NCBI RefSeq assembly: GCF_020906515.1
Contig: NC_085852.1
Location: 1,798,001-1,862,000, forward strand
Source: Vanrija pseudolonga
Lineage: Eukaryota > Basidiomycota > Tremellomycetes > Trichosporonales > Trichosporonaceae
Length of the DNA: 64,000 nt
Reading direction: 5' to 3'
Positions 31,563 to 43,252 of this stretch are shown piece after piece (position 1 is the first letter of the stretch; every line of letters begins with the position of its first letter). Below the pieces are notes generated by a model, which ran no database searches, was not told the DNA's origin, and saw only the letters and a program-made list of their open reading frames with translations. Position numbers and translations under genes: made by a program.

Positions 31563-34477
31563 ATGCCACCCATCAAGCTCAAGCTATCCCTCGGCGGCCT
31601 GACCCCCTCGGCACCGGCGACCCCTGCGACCCCAATCATCAAGATTAAGGGCAAGAACAAGGTGGCAAACGGACATGGCGAGCCATCCACTCCAGGCGTG
31701 CTCGACTCGCCTTCCCCCGCCCCCATTGCGACTCCAAAGATAAAACTCAAGAACAAGCCAAAGAAGTCATCGGGCTTGTCGTCGAGACATGTCTCTGTGG
31801 GCGCAGGAGACGAGGAGGATGGGCTGGCCAACGGGTCAAAACCTGGCCCGTCGACGATTCGCTTGACACTGCCCAGGCCGCCCTCAGCAGCGCCTTCCCC
31901 ATCCCCCATCGCGACCTCGCCCGCCGCGACACCAGCCGCCACACCACTAACGATGACACCTGCCACACCAGCGCCCACAACACCAGTGCCCGAGCGGATA
32001 CCAAAGAAACGTGGACGTCCACCAAAGATCCGCCCCACCGCCATCCCTCCGCATGTTGTAACACCACAGGCAGTCCGTTCACCGACGGCTTCGGCGGGGG
32101 CTTCGGCCGCGAGTACGCCGCCGTCGACTGCGGAGTTCTTTAACATCAAGGCTGAGCCAGTCGACTATGATGAGGCGGACCCCCTGTCGCTGCCTATCTC
32201 GCCCGCTGCTGGAGCAATCACGCCCCTCGACGAGAGCAGCATGTCAACACCTGGGGCTTGGGAAGGCAACTCTGAGTTCACGACGTACAACCCACGGGTG
32301 GTCAAGTGGAAGCGCGTCAAGCGGCCATTCAAAGAGCTCGCCAACAAGGCGCTCCACGAGATGCGGCGCAAGGACGTGGTGAGTCTGCTGCGATGAATTT
32401 GAGGGTGTAGCTGACCAGACAGTACGGCTTCTTCCTCGAGCCGGTCAACCTAGAAGACTACCCCGACTATCTTGAGGTAGTCGGCGGGGCAGACAAAATG
32501 ATGGACCTGCAGACGATGCAGACCAAAGTAGACGAGAACGAATATCGCTCGATGGACGAGCTCGAGGCCGACTTCAAGACCATGATCGACGCGGCCCTAA
32601 AGTTTAATCTGCCTGGGACAGCACCATACCGCGAGGCCAACAAGGTGCAGGTGCACGGCCAAAAGCACATCGACCGCGCGAAGCCGCTTGTTCTCACCCC
32701 GTCACCGTCGCCGGAACGAGAGCCAGAGCCGCAACGACAGTCTGTCATCCCCGACTCTGAAGTCGGCACACCAGCCCCAATCTACCTAGGCAAGCCACAG
32801 AAGGATGTGCCTCCGAAGAACATTATTCCCGACGCCATGCTGGCGTTCCCACCAAATTCGCTTCAGGCTCAGGCAATTGGATGGAACTTGACTGGTGGCC
32901 GTATCGTTCGGCCCAAGCGAATGGTCCGCGGGCGTGAAAAGTTCTTTGGCAAATGGCGAGAGTACAGCAACGATGGTAGCCGTGACCTCGCCGAGATGGA
33001 CGACCCCCAGGAGCACCTCGACATCTTTCGCCAGCTTCGAGGCGACGAATGGCGGACAGTCACGGACTGGCCTACCATGCTGGATGGAAACCAGGGCAAA
33101 GCTTGGTGGGACTGGGAGGGCCCAGGTGGCGCCACCGGCCAGCCGCCACTTCCCAACACTGAGCGTCTAAAGCCGGAGCCACTGAAGACACGCGAGCTTG
33201 GAACATTCGACTTTGGCGTGTATCCTGACATTGAGCGTGAGCTCAGCAGTCTGCAAACTGCCAAGGATTCGCAGCCCTACGACCCAGAGGACGACGAGCT
33301 CGACGTCTTGGTGGACCAACTTCGGTCAGACGCTCCTCCACCAGTCAAGGTGCCGCCAAACTGGCCTGCGCAGTCATTTGTGAATGCCTACGACCGGCCC
33401 TCGGCAACGCACTGGCTGTACAATATGTCGCTAGGCGGTGTCCGAGGGGAAGCCTACAACAACAGTGTTCAAAAGTTCCTGGACGGTGCGATCGGAAGTG
33501 CAAGGGCGAACGGTGCGAAGGCGACCGACGAGACTGCGTCCATCCTGCAAGAATATGTGGCGAACAAGTGGCGCGGCGGTGTGCTCCAGTCGGACACCTC
33601 GCGTCTAGCCAACGATACAGTAGGAGCACTTGTCAATGCAGCGGCCAAGACGGAGGCCGGTGCTGGCAACGACGAGCCTCCTTCCCGACCCGAGCTTGCC
33701 CCCGAGGCAGTCCTCAAGAATGCTCACGACGCATACGCTCGTATCGCATTGCGTTCCCTCACATCGGCAGCGAACCCCCTCGACATCCAGCCCCTCCTCC
33801 GCGAGCCCTCCGACTTCTTATACTTAGGCGTCGGCGGCAAGTCTGGTGTCAATGACGCGGTCGCATGGGTCGGAAGCGAGATCAACCGTGTTAGCGGTGT
33901 TCGAACCGAAGCAAAAATGGCGACTGGAGCCGTCAAGGGTGATGAGGGCGACGTGGAGATGGTCGAGGCGGGGACGTCGACACCAGCACCCGCTGAGCCC
34001 GCAGCGCCTTTCGCCAACGGCGATGTGGCACACGCCGGTCTCAAGCGGCGCAACAGCGACTCAGAGCCCAATGACAATGACGCTAAGCGGCGCAAGTTGG
34101 AGGAGGGCGTGGCGTTGGAAACTGCGTCCAAAACGGCTGAGCCGGCTGTTGAAGCCGCCGCTGAGCCTGCAGCCGATGTCGCACCAACCCCGTCAGTTAC
34201 CTTGCCCACCACTTCAAACGCGACTACACCTGCGCCGATGACTCCAGCATCAGCGCCCGCTGCAGCGCCCCAACCAGCCTCGACCGAGACCGCAACCGTC
34301 ACCGCCCCCGCGCCCCCACCAGACGAGACTGAAAATGGCCTCCGACAACTCCGGCTCGAGCTCGTCGCCTTATCCAAGTTCTATCCTCTGGCATCCCTCA
34401 AAAAGATGAGCAAGGAGGACGCTGAACGCCTCCTGCCTCCCAACGTACGCAACCTCATGACACGGCCGGAAAAATAG
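31563..34477 (+). CDS. Bromodomain protein of BRD7/BRD9 type with AT-hook
   Basis: Exons 31563-32378 and 32423-34477 give 956 aa. N-terminus Pro/Thr/Ala-rich with a KKRGRPPK AT-hook (about residue 144). The bromodomain follows from about residue 255 across the junction: YGFFLEPV, YPDYLEVV, DLQTMQTKV and FNLPGT, the last matching the N-x-P-x-T acetyl-lysine pocket of BRD7/9. The C-terminal NGLRQLRLELVALSKFYPL and Ala/Pro linker are typical of chromatin subunits. BRD7/9 proteins belong to SWI/SNF-type remodellers, so a role there is inferred. The intron is 44 nt, phase 0. Confidence 0.82.
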
Positions 34478-34625
34478 GCCACTGTGCATAATTTCCCACA
34501 TCGCATACTAGTCTTCATGTACATGCATTATCTCATTGAGCTGGGCAGTGGGCACGTTGTGCGCGTGATCGACGCATCGGGTCGATCTTGATGAACAATC
34601 TTGTGAACATTGAGTCCGAGGGGGC

Positions 34626-35502
34626 TTAGAGGTGGCCGGGGCGCGACGCGATGATGTAGAACGCGTAAATGACGCCTGGGTAAGCGTCTCCAGGGGGCAC
34701 ACGCACCAGGGATCCAGCAGAGGATCCAGAGCTGGCGTCGTCAGTGGGCGAGTGAACAAAGCACGCACAATGATGTCGAGGAAGACTTCAAAGCCGCACC
34801 CGACGCGGAGGGCGCTGGGTCAGTCAGCTAGCCTGTAACACGATTATCGGCTTACACCGCAAGCGGGGGAATAAAGAAGGCGAGCACGTAGAGCCAGATG
34901 TCAGCGACAGGGTTGGGGCTCGCTAAAGAGCTCGAGGTCAGCTCGGTCGTCGTGCTCCACTCGTCCATGGAGAGAGACGGAGACGGACACGGAGGCGGCG
35001 AGTGTGCCGTGGCGCCGCGCTGGGCCGGGCTCGGCGTGGGGCGGTTCTCGCGCTCTTGGGCCGGCTCGTTGTTGCCGTTGTAAGGAGGCTTGGTGTCCAT
35101 TTCGATAAAGGTCGAGGTCGAGTTGGAGGGCATGGAGGGTAGCGGGCGGGTAGATATATGGTGGGAGGCGCGTAGCGGCGGGCGCGTGGGGCGTGGGGGT
35201 GTCGGCGGAGGCGGTGAGGTCGGGGTGTATTTCTGGTCGCTGGTGCCGCTGGTCTCGCCGGTCGGCCCTTTCGCAAAGCCGGGCTGCACGGGGGGCGGAG
35301 CGTCCGACACCGGCGGCGATGGCGTGTCGGCCTGGCGCCGAGGGGACACGCGCCGCGACCGCCACAGCCGCACGGGGATGGGCGCGAACGACAGGTCGGG
35401 CGAAGAGAGCCGCCACTCGACCGTGTGCGACGTGCGTGCCGTCGCGAAGCTCGCTGCACTGCTGCTGTCTGGCGTGTCGGGGCGAGAAGAGGGATCGGGC
35501 AT
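34626..35502 (-). CDS. Pmp3-like membrane proteolipid with long N-terminal extension
   Basis: Exons 35502-34856, 34814-34769, 34731-34707 and 34675-34626 give 255 aa. The last 55 residues form a Pmp3/UPF0057 domain with two membrane segments: DIWLYVLAFFIPPLAV, then GCGFEVFLDII, then WIPGVIYAFYIIASRPGHL. Ordinary Pmp3 proteins are only 50-60 aa and tune membrane potential and cation tolerance. Here about 200 residues of Ser/Pro/Thr-rich, probably disordered sequence precede it. The membrane domain is spread over four exons, three of them 46, 25 and 50 nt; all phases fit. Without these exons it would look truncated at PPLAV. Confidence 0.8.
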
Positions 35503-35855
35503 GCTGCGCTGAGCGTGAGAGTTGAGAGAGGGGGAAGAAGGGTGCCGATGCTGGTTGCCTGGGAATTTGAGTGTCCAGCTACCACGCCAAGGCAGTATGA
35601 CGCTTGTGTATCTTGCTGCGTGTGTGTGTATATGTTCTGCGCCGCGTTCTGCGACGAAGGAGACGACGAGACACAATCATGACGCTTGCCGCCACACTCG
35701 ACTCAGTCTCACTGCACTGTTCAGTGGCAAATACCCCCGCCTTACACCACGTGGTGAGATTTTGAAACTTCAGCAGAATCAGTGAACCACCTCCACCTTT
35801 GGCTTTTGGCTGCAGTACTGGCCAACACACTCTGCACCTCACCCACCACCACACC
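35503..35855. other. Divergent intergenic region
   Basis: 353 bp between the Pmp3-like gene (-) and the acidic nuclear protein gene (+). No gene or repeat seen. Confidence 0.45.
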
Positions 35856-37095
35856 ATGGCCAAGAAGCGCACAAGTCTGCCGAGCGCGGCGGCGCCAGCA
35901 GGCAAGAAGACGACGTTTGGCGACGACGACAGCAGGGACGACGGCTTTGTGCTGCCGACGAGGACGGCGCAGCCGGTAGTCGACGACGATGCCGAGTCCG
36001 ACTCGGACGACGATGACGACGACGCGCCCGAGGCTGTCGGGATGAGCTCTGGGCGCGAGGCCGAGCGGCGGCGAGAGGCTGCGGCCGCTGAGTGAGTAGA
36101 ACCTCTCGCGTGTAGCGCAGGCTAACGGACACCAAGGGAGCGCGAGGCGGCACGCGCCGCGGCCAAGGCGCGGTCCGCGAAGATTGCGGCTGCGAAGGGC
36201 GCTGCCAAGCGGGAAAAGCGCAAGCTCGAGTCGGACGAGGAAGCGAGCGACGAGGACGAGGATGAGGAGGCTAAGCGTCTGAGGAGAAGGATGGAGGCTG
36301 CGATGGAGGCTGGATCGGGCGATTCCGAAGACGAGGACGACGACGACGATGAGGACGCCGAGTCGTTCCACACCGACGATGACGAGGACGACTCGGACGA
36401 CGGCGCGGGATCCGACGACTCGGAGACGCTCAAGGAGGGTCCCCTGACCGCCGCGGACCGCAAGCTGCGCGCGAGGATGGACGCGATGATGGCCGCGATG
36501 GAGGCGCGCGCATTGGGCGATGCGGCGCCGGCGGCCAAGGCGAAGGCGGAGGCTGCGAAGCAGCCCAAGTCGGCGCTGAAGAAGGCTGCGCCGGTGCCCG
36601 CTGCGCCCGTGGCCGACGACGATGACGACGACACCACGTACGACCTCACGCCCGGCATGCCCCGCGCGCTGCCTGCGTCGCTGCTCGCTGCGGCCGAGGC
36701 GGAAACCGCCGCTGCGGCCGAGTCGCGCGCGCTCGCCGCCCGCGCGCGCGGCGAGGAGAGGGCCGAGTCCAAGCAGGGCCAGCGGAGGCGCAAGAAGCGG
36801 CGTACCGAGCCGACGTCGAAGGCTATCGAGTGAGTGCAGCTGCCATCGTCGCGAGGGACCAGCTCACACACCCAGCCCCAAAACCACGCTCCACCTCCTC
36901 CCGCCCGTGCTTACCTCTACGTCGGGGCTGCCACCCGTCGTTGCTCCGGGCCAGGCCGTGGCCTCATCCGCCAAGAGCATCAAGACGTTCTACAAGCGCG
37001 CGATGAAGGACAGCGGCAAGTTGCCTGGCCGCGGTCTGCTTGACGGGCGCCAGGCCCGCCCCGCGCCCAAGAACAAGGCAAAGACAAAGGCATAG
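35856..37095 (+). CDS. Acidic/basic low-complexity nuclear-type protein
   Basis: Exons 35856-36091, 36137-36829 and 36876-37095 give 382 aa. Begins with basic MAKKRTSLP, then Asp/Glu runs alternating with Lys/Arg/Ala-rich helices, a bipartite basic patch (GQRRRKKRRTEP) and a conserved-looking tail with IKTFYKRAMKDSGKLPGRG. This pattern is common in nucleolar ribosome-biogenesis factors (for example Utp16/Bud21-like), but I cannot assign a family. Junctions are in phase (GA|G and GA|C). The 46-nt introns have clear branch sites (GCTAAC in intron 1). Confidence 0.7.
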
Positions 37096-37138
37096 ATAGA
37101 TTAACCATGTACATCGTACGCACGCACGCGCGCACACT

Positions 37139-39309
37139 CTACCAAATACCCAGGAACGACCCCACGCTCCACGCAATCGTCACGCACCCAACTGGCAGGA
37201 TGCCGACGTACACCACCATGTCCTGCCACAGCCGGCGGCCGAGGCGGCGCTTCTGCAGCTGCCGCTCCTTGCGCGCGAGGAGCACGTCGGAGGCGGGGTC
37301 CTGCAAGCTGTCGGTGCGCGTGTGCCCCGCGCGTGGTGCGCCGCGGGCAGGCGACGGGTTCTCGCTCGCCGCTGGTGTCGCTGCTGCGGCCGCAGCCGCT
37401 GCCTGCGCCGCGGCACGGTTGGGGAAGATGATGGCGAGCGGGGAGCGGACGTGGAACGTGATGATGAAGAAGACGGCTGGGGGGTGTTAGATGCGGTAAC
37501 GCTCCAGTACTTACAAGGTAGCAACCAGCCCACGGCCAGTGTTGCCATGACACCAGAGATCTGGATCTTGTCGGCAACGACGCCGCCGATGCACGCAAAG
37601 ACGACCACTAGAACCCACAGACCGAGGCCGACCCAACGACCAGCCTTGTACCGCTCTGCGCGGTCGACCTCGAGGGCCGACAGAACCGTGTCGCGGCCGC
37701 GGAGGAGCCAGAGGTTGACGGACCCGAGCACAATCGCGCACATGAGCGCACGGGCAAAGTTGACCCAGCCGTCGTCGTCTGGCAGCTGCTGGAAAACGGT
37801 CGGCGCCGCGGGGAGCAGATAGTATGGCACGAGGGCAAGCGGAAGGGCCAGCACCACAAGGATAACGGTTGTCGCCAACACTGGCACGATAAACTTCTGG
37901 CGCTTGGCACGTGCTAGCGTGCCGTGGATCGGGAGTGTGAGAAGGTGCGGCGTGAAGAAGACTGCGATGGTAGTGAGGCCCGAGCCCGCATTGCCGGCCG
38001 AGAGACCGCGCAGGCCACGGCGCAGAAGGGTGGCGCTCGAGACAGTCTCGCTCGCAGCATGAGTCACTGCGTGAGTCACCGCGTGCGTCATGTGCTTGGC
38101 AGCGTCGCCCACGAACGACGTGCTGTTGGCGTGTCCGCCAGCCTCCTCGTTGGCGTCGTGAATCTCGGACGTTCTGCCAATCGCGATGAACGTGACGACT
38201 GGGAGGAGGGTGACGAGGATGATTGGCATGATGCGGAGGGAACGCAGCGCGCGCGACGGCGCAATGGCGGGAAGCAGCGCCATGCTCGCGACAATCGTCC
38301 AGAGAATACGCGACTGCAGCACGCCTTCGGGGAGGTATGTCGCGGCGATGGGCCTGATGAGAGGGAACAGCGCTGGGGGTGGGTTAGCCACGCCAGCCAA
38401 GTACTCTCTAACCCGACTCACTCTCGAGCCACCCGATCGTCGTGCCAATCACCGACACGAGCACAAATGCTCGCCCAATGCCGAGGCCATACTTGCCAAA
38501 GCGTTCGCCGACGCACTTGGCGAACACCTCCTCAAAGCTCCACACCTTGAGGTACCATGCGAGATAGACGATGACAATGTGTGCGCACAGGCTGAGCGCA
38601 GCGAGCACGCAGAAGACGGGCACGAAGAGCGCGACGCCGGCCGGCAGAAAGTCGTACGGCACCGCAGCGAGCGCGGGGAACAGCGCGAGTGGGTGGGCGA
38701 GGATCAATGGCGGAATGAGCTGCGCGCGCGTCAGCCGTGCCTCTCCCGCAGCCGCAGTCCACGCACCTCAAACAAGCCTTTGTCGCCGTCGCCGGGCTCC
38801 TGCTCCCACTTGCGTCTTCTGCGTCCACCGCGGACCAGCGGCTGAGCGGGGTCGATCTCCTCGCCGCTGACCTCTTCCTCCTCGTCGTACTCGTCAAACT
38901 CAAAGTCGAACGCGTCCGAGAAGCTGCTCAGGGATGCCGACTTGCCCGGCGATTCCGAGTCCGAGCCCGACTCGCGGAGCTCGGCTTCCAGCTCGTCGAG
39001 GTCCAAGTCGGAGCCTTTGTCGTCGAGGTCGTCGTCATTGTCGCCCTCCTCGGCGGTGGCAAACGAGTCGGCAATGCTCGCGCGCCCGCCGCTGATGCTC
39101 CGCCCGCGCGTGAGCGTGATGGTGCTCGGTCCCACGCCGCGGTCGTCCTCTGCCGGGTGGGAGAGCGACAGGCGCGAGGAGCCCACGTCACTGGGGCGCG
39201 CTCGGGCCGACAGCGGGCCCGGCGACGCCGCTCGCGAGTGGCTCCGCGAATGCGAGGCCGACGACACGCGTAGTGGTGGTGGCGGGGACGAGCGCTGCGA
39301 GCTTGCCAT
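37139..39309 (-). CDS. Polytopic transporter, probably amino-acid type (AAAP/SLC38-like)
   Basis: Exons 39309-38767, 38719-38422, 38372-37515 and 37476-37139 give 678 aa. A 180-residue Ser-rich and acidic cytosolic N-terminus is followed by about ten hydrophobic segments, including LIPPLILAHPLALFPALA, FVPVFCVLAALSLCAHIVIV, YGLGIGRAFVLVSVIGTTIG and VFFIITFHVRSPLAIIF, then a basic tail. The arrangement and the sequence Y-L-K-V-W-S-F-E-E-V resemble fungal vacuolar amino-acid transporters (Avt type), but the assignment is by eye. Introns of 38-49 nt, all in phase. Confidence 0.65.
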
Positions 39310-39859
39310 CGGGGTACTGGCGGCGGTGGCCCTGGGTGTTCGAGTGTTCCAAGTTGATAATTCAGGGGAGGGGGAGGTGAGGAGGGTGGATGGGCAATGT
39401 AGAAACTGAAACGGGCCCGCGCCGTAAGTTGAGGGTCAGGCGCGTCGACAATGTGTGGGGCAGGTGTTGTTGTCGACGGGGGTGACGAGGGTTGGGAGAG
39501 GGAGTGGTCGACGGCGGCGAGAAGATGAGAAAGTCGAGAGCGACGCAAGTCGACGATTGGCCCACTTGACTTGGCGCGCGCACCGCACCGCAGGCAGGAA
39601 CAGACACACAATTCAACAACACTGGCTCACTCGCCGCCGCCGTGGCCCACCCACCCACGACGCGCTCAACGCGGCCCCCGACAACCAAAGTCGCGTGGAT
39701 TTGAATCCGCCCCGCGCGGCGGCCATTATCGACGCCTCCACCGCCAATGTCCTCCTCGCTCGACCACACCGAAGCAATCTCATCCGCCACGACCCCCACG
39801 ACGCTCCCATCACATCAACAACGGCGACAACAGCGCACATTGTGCACAACCCAAGAACA
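39310..39859. other. Divergent intergenic region, transporter / CDC43
   Basis: 550 bp, no supported gene. A B-box-like GATTCAAATCC on the minus strand (about 39695-39707) has no pairing tRNA stems. Confidence 0.45.
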
Positions 39860-41025
39860 ATGGCCCAAACAACATTCAAACGAAACGCGCACGCGTCCTT
39901 CTTCACCCTCTGCCTCCGCGCCCTGCCTGCGCGGGCACAGGACTATGATTCGAACCGGTAAGCTTGTGTTTGCGACGTCGCTCACTCGCCCAGCGTGACC
40001 ATCGCCTTCTTCTGCCTCAGTGGCCTCGCGCTCATCGGCAAGCTCAACCCCTCTGACGAGGAGCGGGACGCGTGGATCGAGTGGCTGTGGTCGTTGCAGG
40101 CTCGTGCGTTGCCTCGTGGCTCGGCCCCGTACCCGCACCCGCAATCGCTAACATCACAGCGGACGGAGGGTTCAGAGGGAGCACCGGCGAGCCCGCGGGC
40201 ACACCAGGTAACCTGCCATCGACGTACACTGCCCTTGCGTCGCTCGCGCTGCTGCGCGCGCCGCTCGACAGGCTCGACCGGCCAGGCTTGCACGCCTTCC
40301 TCGCCGCCTGCCAGGCACCGGACGGCAGCTTCTCCCCCACGCCCGACACGCTCGGCCTGTTCCAGAACGACGTGCGCATGGCGTACACTGCGAGCTTGGC
40401 AGCCAAGGTCGCCGGAGGGACGCCGTCGTTCGATGTGCCCGCGGCGATCGAGTTTGTGCGCCGTTGCGAGACGTGGGAGGGGGGTTATGCTGGCCGGCCG
40501 GGCATCGAGTCGCATGGTGGGTGTGAGGAAGTCTAGGAGTAGCTAACCCACCAGGAGGTACAAACTACTGTGCTCTTGCGGCCCTATCGCTCCTCGGTGC
40601 GCTCGACAAGGCCGACGTGGCAGGATCGTCGCGCTGGCTCATGCAGCGCCAGATCGGCGGATTCCAGGGACGGCCAGGAAAGCTCGAGGACGTGTGCTAT
40701 TCGTTCTGGTGTGGCGGGGCGTTGGCAGTGAGTGCGGGATGGAGTACTACGAGCAATCCTGACCACGTACCAGACTCTCGGCCTCGCGTCCCTCGTCAAC
40801 GAGGAGCCCAACGCCCAGTTCCTCCTCGACTCGCAGTCACCGATCGGCGGGTTCGGCAAAGAGCCAGATGTGCACCCCGACCCATTCCACTCGTACCTCG
40901 CCATCGCGGCGCTGTCGCTCACGAGTGCGCGGGAGAAGCTGGAGCTGGAGGAGATTGACCCGGTTTATAATATGCCGCTGTGGGCAAGGGACTGGCTGTT
41001 GGCAGCCGCAGAGGCAGCGGCATAG
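39860..41025 (+). CDS. CDC43: Geranylgeranyltransferase type I beta subunit
   Basis: Exons 39860-39957, 39994-40103, 40160-40516, 40555-40727 and 40774-41025 give 329 aa. The family attaches geranylgeranyl to CaaL proteins such as Rho/Cdc42 together with the alpha subunit Ram2. Prenyltransferase repeats are visible: DGGFRGS, APDGSFSPT, WEGGYAGRPG, GGFQGRPGKLEDVCYSFW and GGFGKEPDVHPDPFHSYL. These supply the zinc ligands Asp and Cys (EDVCYSFW) and His (FHSYL). ESHG|GTNYCALAAL is rebuilt by splicing. Introns are 36, 56, 38 and 46 nt. Confidence 0.92.
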
Positions 41026-41145
41026 GGCTGCCGCCATGTGTGAGGGACTAAACCCGGGAATACGTTTGGGGCCAGCAGCTGGGCTGCTCTGTAGAAGTCG
41101 TCATATACATAGCATGGTACGGGCATGTGCCTTTTGGGTGTGCAA

Positions 41146-42459
41146 CTACAGCCTCGAATTGAGCCCCTTGCTCCCGTCCTGCTCAGTCTTGTTGTAAATA
41201 TCGTTATACTTGCCGAGCGCGGCCGTCTCGAGCTGGCGCTCGTCTTGGCCGTCAAACCGGCGGGGGTCAAACGCCTTCCTCAAGTGCGCATCGACGCCGC
41301 CCGCCGGCTTCTTGCCCAGCGCCTCGAGGATCTGGTCGGCGAGCACGCCCGTGACGCCACCAGCGGACGTGACCCACACGCCGACGGAGCACCACAGCCC
41401 CTGTGTGGGGCCGGCCACATCCAGCGCACCGGAGAGCGGGAGCGCGTCAGGCGTGACGGTGAACAACCCGTTGAAGGCGTACGGCACGCTGCCCGCCGCG
41501 ACGGGGTGCACGTCCTCTCTGCTGGGGGTACGGTAGCTCCTGAAGGTCGCCGCCGTGCGCGGGGGCAGCAGCCCGAGCGCGCGGTTGAACGCCGGCGCGA
41601 TCCGGCTCTCCCAGTCGCCATAAGCGCTGTCGAGGGCGCCGACGCGCTGGAGCGCATAGTGCACCGTCTCGTGGTCGTAGCTTCCGACGCCGTCGCGCTG
41701 GCCGTGGTCCCGCGCGTAGACGTGCGCTGCTGGCCACCGAATGAAGGGCTGGGCAATGGGGCGCGGGGATCGCTTCGTGCTGTACCCGTACGGGTGGGCG
41801 ACGGAGACCGCGGTCGCCTTGAGGCTCGGGACGAGCTGGCCGCCCCAGACCCCCGTCGCGACGACGACATGTGCGGCGGTAAACGACCCCTGGCACGAGT
41901 CGACGCGGTAGCCTGTTGCCGTTTTAACGATGCCGCTCACGTCGCCGTCGAGGAGCGTTGCGCCCGCCGCCTTGGCCGTGTCCTGGCCGTACTTGGCGAT
42001 CGCTTTCGCGTTGGCCGTACCGTCGGAGGGGAAGTAGACGGCGGCGAGGGCGCGCTCGTCGAGAAAAGTGGGCGCGAGGGCGCGCGCCTCGGCGCCAGAC
42101 AGCAGTTCGTGGGGCAGGCCAGCGGCCTCGGCGAGCGCCGCGCGCGCCTTGAGCGCGTCGACGGCGTGGATATCGGCCGTGATGTCCGGTTCGGGCGCGG
42201 CGATGGCGACCTCCATCCCGCCGACGGTGTTGAAGCCGCCCGGAATAGAAGAGTACAGCTTGACGCTGCGGCGCGCGACCTCGCTCAGCGCGCCGACCGT
42301 GTTCACCTGCCCCACGAAGCCGGGCGCATGGCCCGTCGAGCCGGGCAGCGCGGCCACATCGCGGTCGACGAGGAGGAGGCGCGTGTGCGGGGCGAGCTTG
42401 GCGGCCAGGAGCGACCCGACGATGCCGGCGCCGACGATGACGATGTCGTAGTCTGACAT
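41146..42459 (-). CDS. FAD-dependent oxidoreductase (DAO superfamily; dimethylglycine/sarcosine dehydrogenase-like)
   Basis: One exon, 437 aa. N-terminal FAD fold DYDIVIVGAGIVGSLLAAKLA, then GSTGHAPGFVGQVN, a motif also seen at the start of dimethylglycine dehydrogenase-like proteins, VVVATGVWGG and the C-terminal GLWCSVGVWVTSAGGVTGVLAD. The folate/aminomethyltransferase half of dimethylglycine dehydrogenase is absent. Substrate unknown, probably an N-methyl amino acid or amine. It lacks introns in a region where most genes have them. The start (MSDYD) directly precedes the FAD fold. An inverted pair of GATA sites lies about 250 bp upstream. Confidence 0.8.
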   Translation of the reverse strand: MSDYDIVIVGAGIVGSLLAAKLAPHTRLLLVDRDVAALPGSTGHAPGFVGQVNTVGALSEVARRSVKLYSSIPGGFNTVGGMEVAIAAPEPDITADIHAVDALKARAALAEAAGLPHELLSGAEARALAPTFLDERALAAVYFPSDGTANAKAIAKYGQDTAKAAGATLLDGDVSGIVKTATGYRVDSCQGSFTAAHVVVATGVWGGQLVPSLKATAVSVAHPYGYSTKRSPRPIAQPFIRWPAAHVYARDHGQRDGVGSYDHETVHYALQRVGALDSAYGDWESRIAPAFNRALGLLPPRTAATFRSYRTPSREDVHPVAAGSVPYAFNGLFTVTPDALPLSGALDVAGPTQGLWCSVGVWVTSAGGVTGVLADQILEALGKKPAGGVDAHLRKAFDPRRFDGQDERQLETAALGKYNDIYNKTEQDGSKGLNSRL

Positions 42460-42706
42460 TGTTGGTGGGTAGTGAGTGGGATGGGATGGCGACGCCAATG
42501 CCTATGCCGCTGGAAGGTTATCCTGCTCTCGTCGTGAGCGAGCACACCTCGAGTCGAGCGTCGCGTGCCGGTCGTCTGACGGTGCGTCGTGGAGTGTTCG
42601 GCGGAACAAGTCGAGTTGTCGTCGGATGGCTGCGGGCGAGCCGACCTGTTCAGGCGGGTATGCAAAACCCGGCCCGATGCCAAGCCCCCTTGCCCTGTGA
42701 TGGCAG

Positions 42707-42721
42707 TTATCGGGCTGATAA
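42707..42721. promoter_or_regulatory. Inverted GATA-site pair
   Basis: TTATCG at 42707-42712 and TGATAA at 42716-42721 face each other with three bases between. They lie about 250 bp upstream of the FAD oxidoreductase ATG, suggesting nitrogen control (inference). Confidence 0.45.
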
Positions 42722-43125
42722 TTATTCCATTGGGACTGCCGCGATTCCAGAACACGGATAAGGTTGGGCACAAGAGGGCACGCAGCGCGTCTGGACCGTC
42801 AGAGGGAGGTGGTAGCCTGCATTCACCCCATATTCTGATGGCACAACGACGCAGGCCGCGCGTCCAGGCCCGCTACCAGCACTGCCACTGCCACAATGAG
42901 CTGCGCCGGGCGTCCTTCCCCTCCCCCCTTCTCCCCTCCTCGTCCCATCGGACACTGCGCTCAGTCAGCGGCTGCATCGCAAGCCTACGAGCTACGCTGC
43001 GCTGAGCCGCACGACGCCGCACCGCTCGCTTGCTGTCTTTATTCTCCGCAGCGACGTCTCGACGCCGTCGCGCCCAGCCAGCCAGCCAGCTTACCAGCCT
43101 CGGGCAGGCCACACCCGAAGGTCAC

Positions 43126-43133
43126 TGACGTCA
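43126..43133. promoter_or_regulatory. CRE palindrome TGACGTCA
   Basis: Perfect ATF/CREB-type palindrome 120 bp before the ATG of the proline-rich protein gene. A second perfect copy in the window lies upstream of the D-amino-acid oxidase. Confidence 0.5.
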
Positions 43134-43252
43134 CCACCAAAGCACACTTTGCTATTTGTGTCGCGACGCCGACGCGGCGAAGACCCAAAACGCATCGAGC
43201 GTGATTGTCACTTTGGCCCCTCTCCTCCCATCACACGCATCACTCAACCACC

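Larger units (their letters stand above)
42460..43252. other. Divergent intergenic region
   Basis: 793 bp between the FAD oxidoreductase (-) and the proline-rich protein gene (+). Contains GATA sites and a CRE (listed separately). No gene. Confidence 0.5.

Noticed and set aside
39660-39740. Possible tRNA on the minus strand (B-box-like GATTCAAATCC)
   Set aside because: Flanks do not form a T stem, acceptor stem or anticodon arm, and no A box lies at the right distance.
41125-42456. 443-codon plus-strand open frame antisense to the FAD oxidoreductase
   Set aside because: No recognisable domain; Arg/Val/Ala-rich composition is what an antisense frame of a G+C-rich gene gives.
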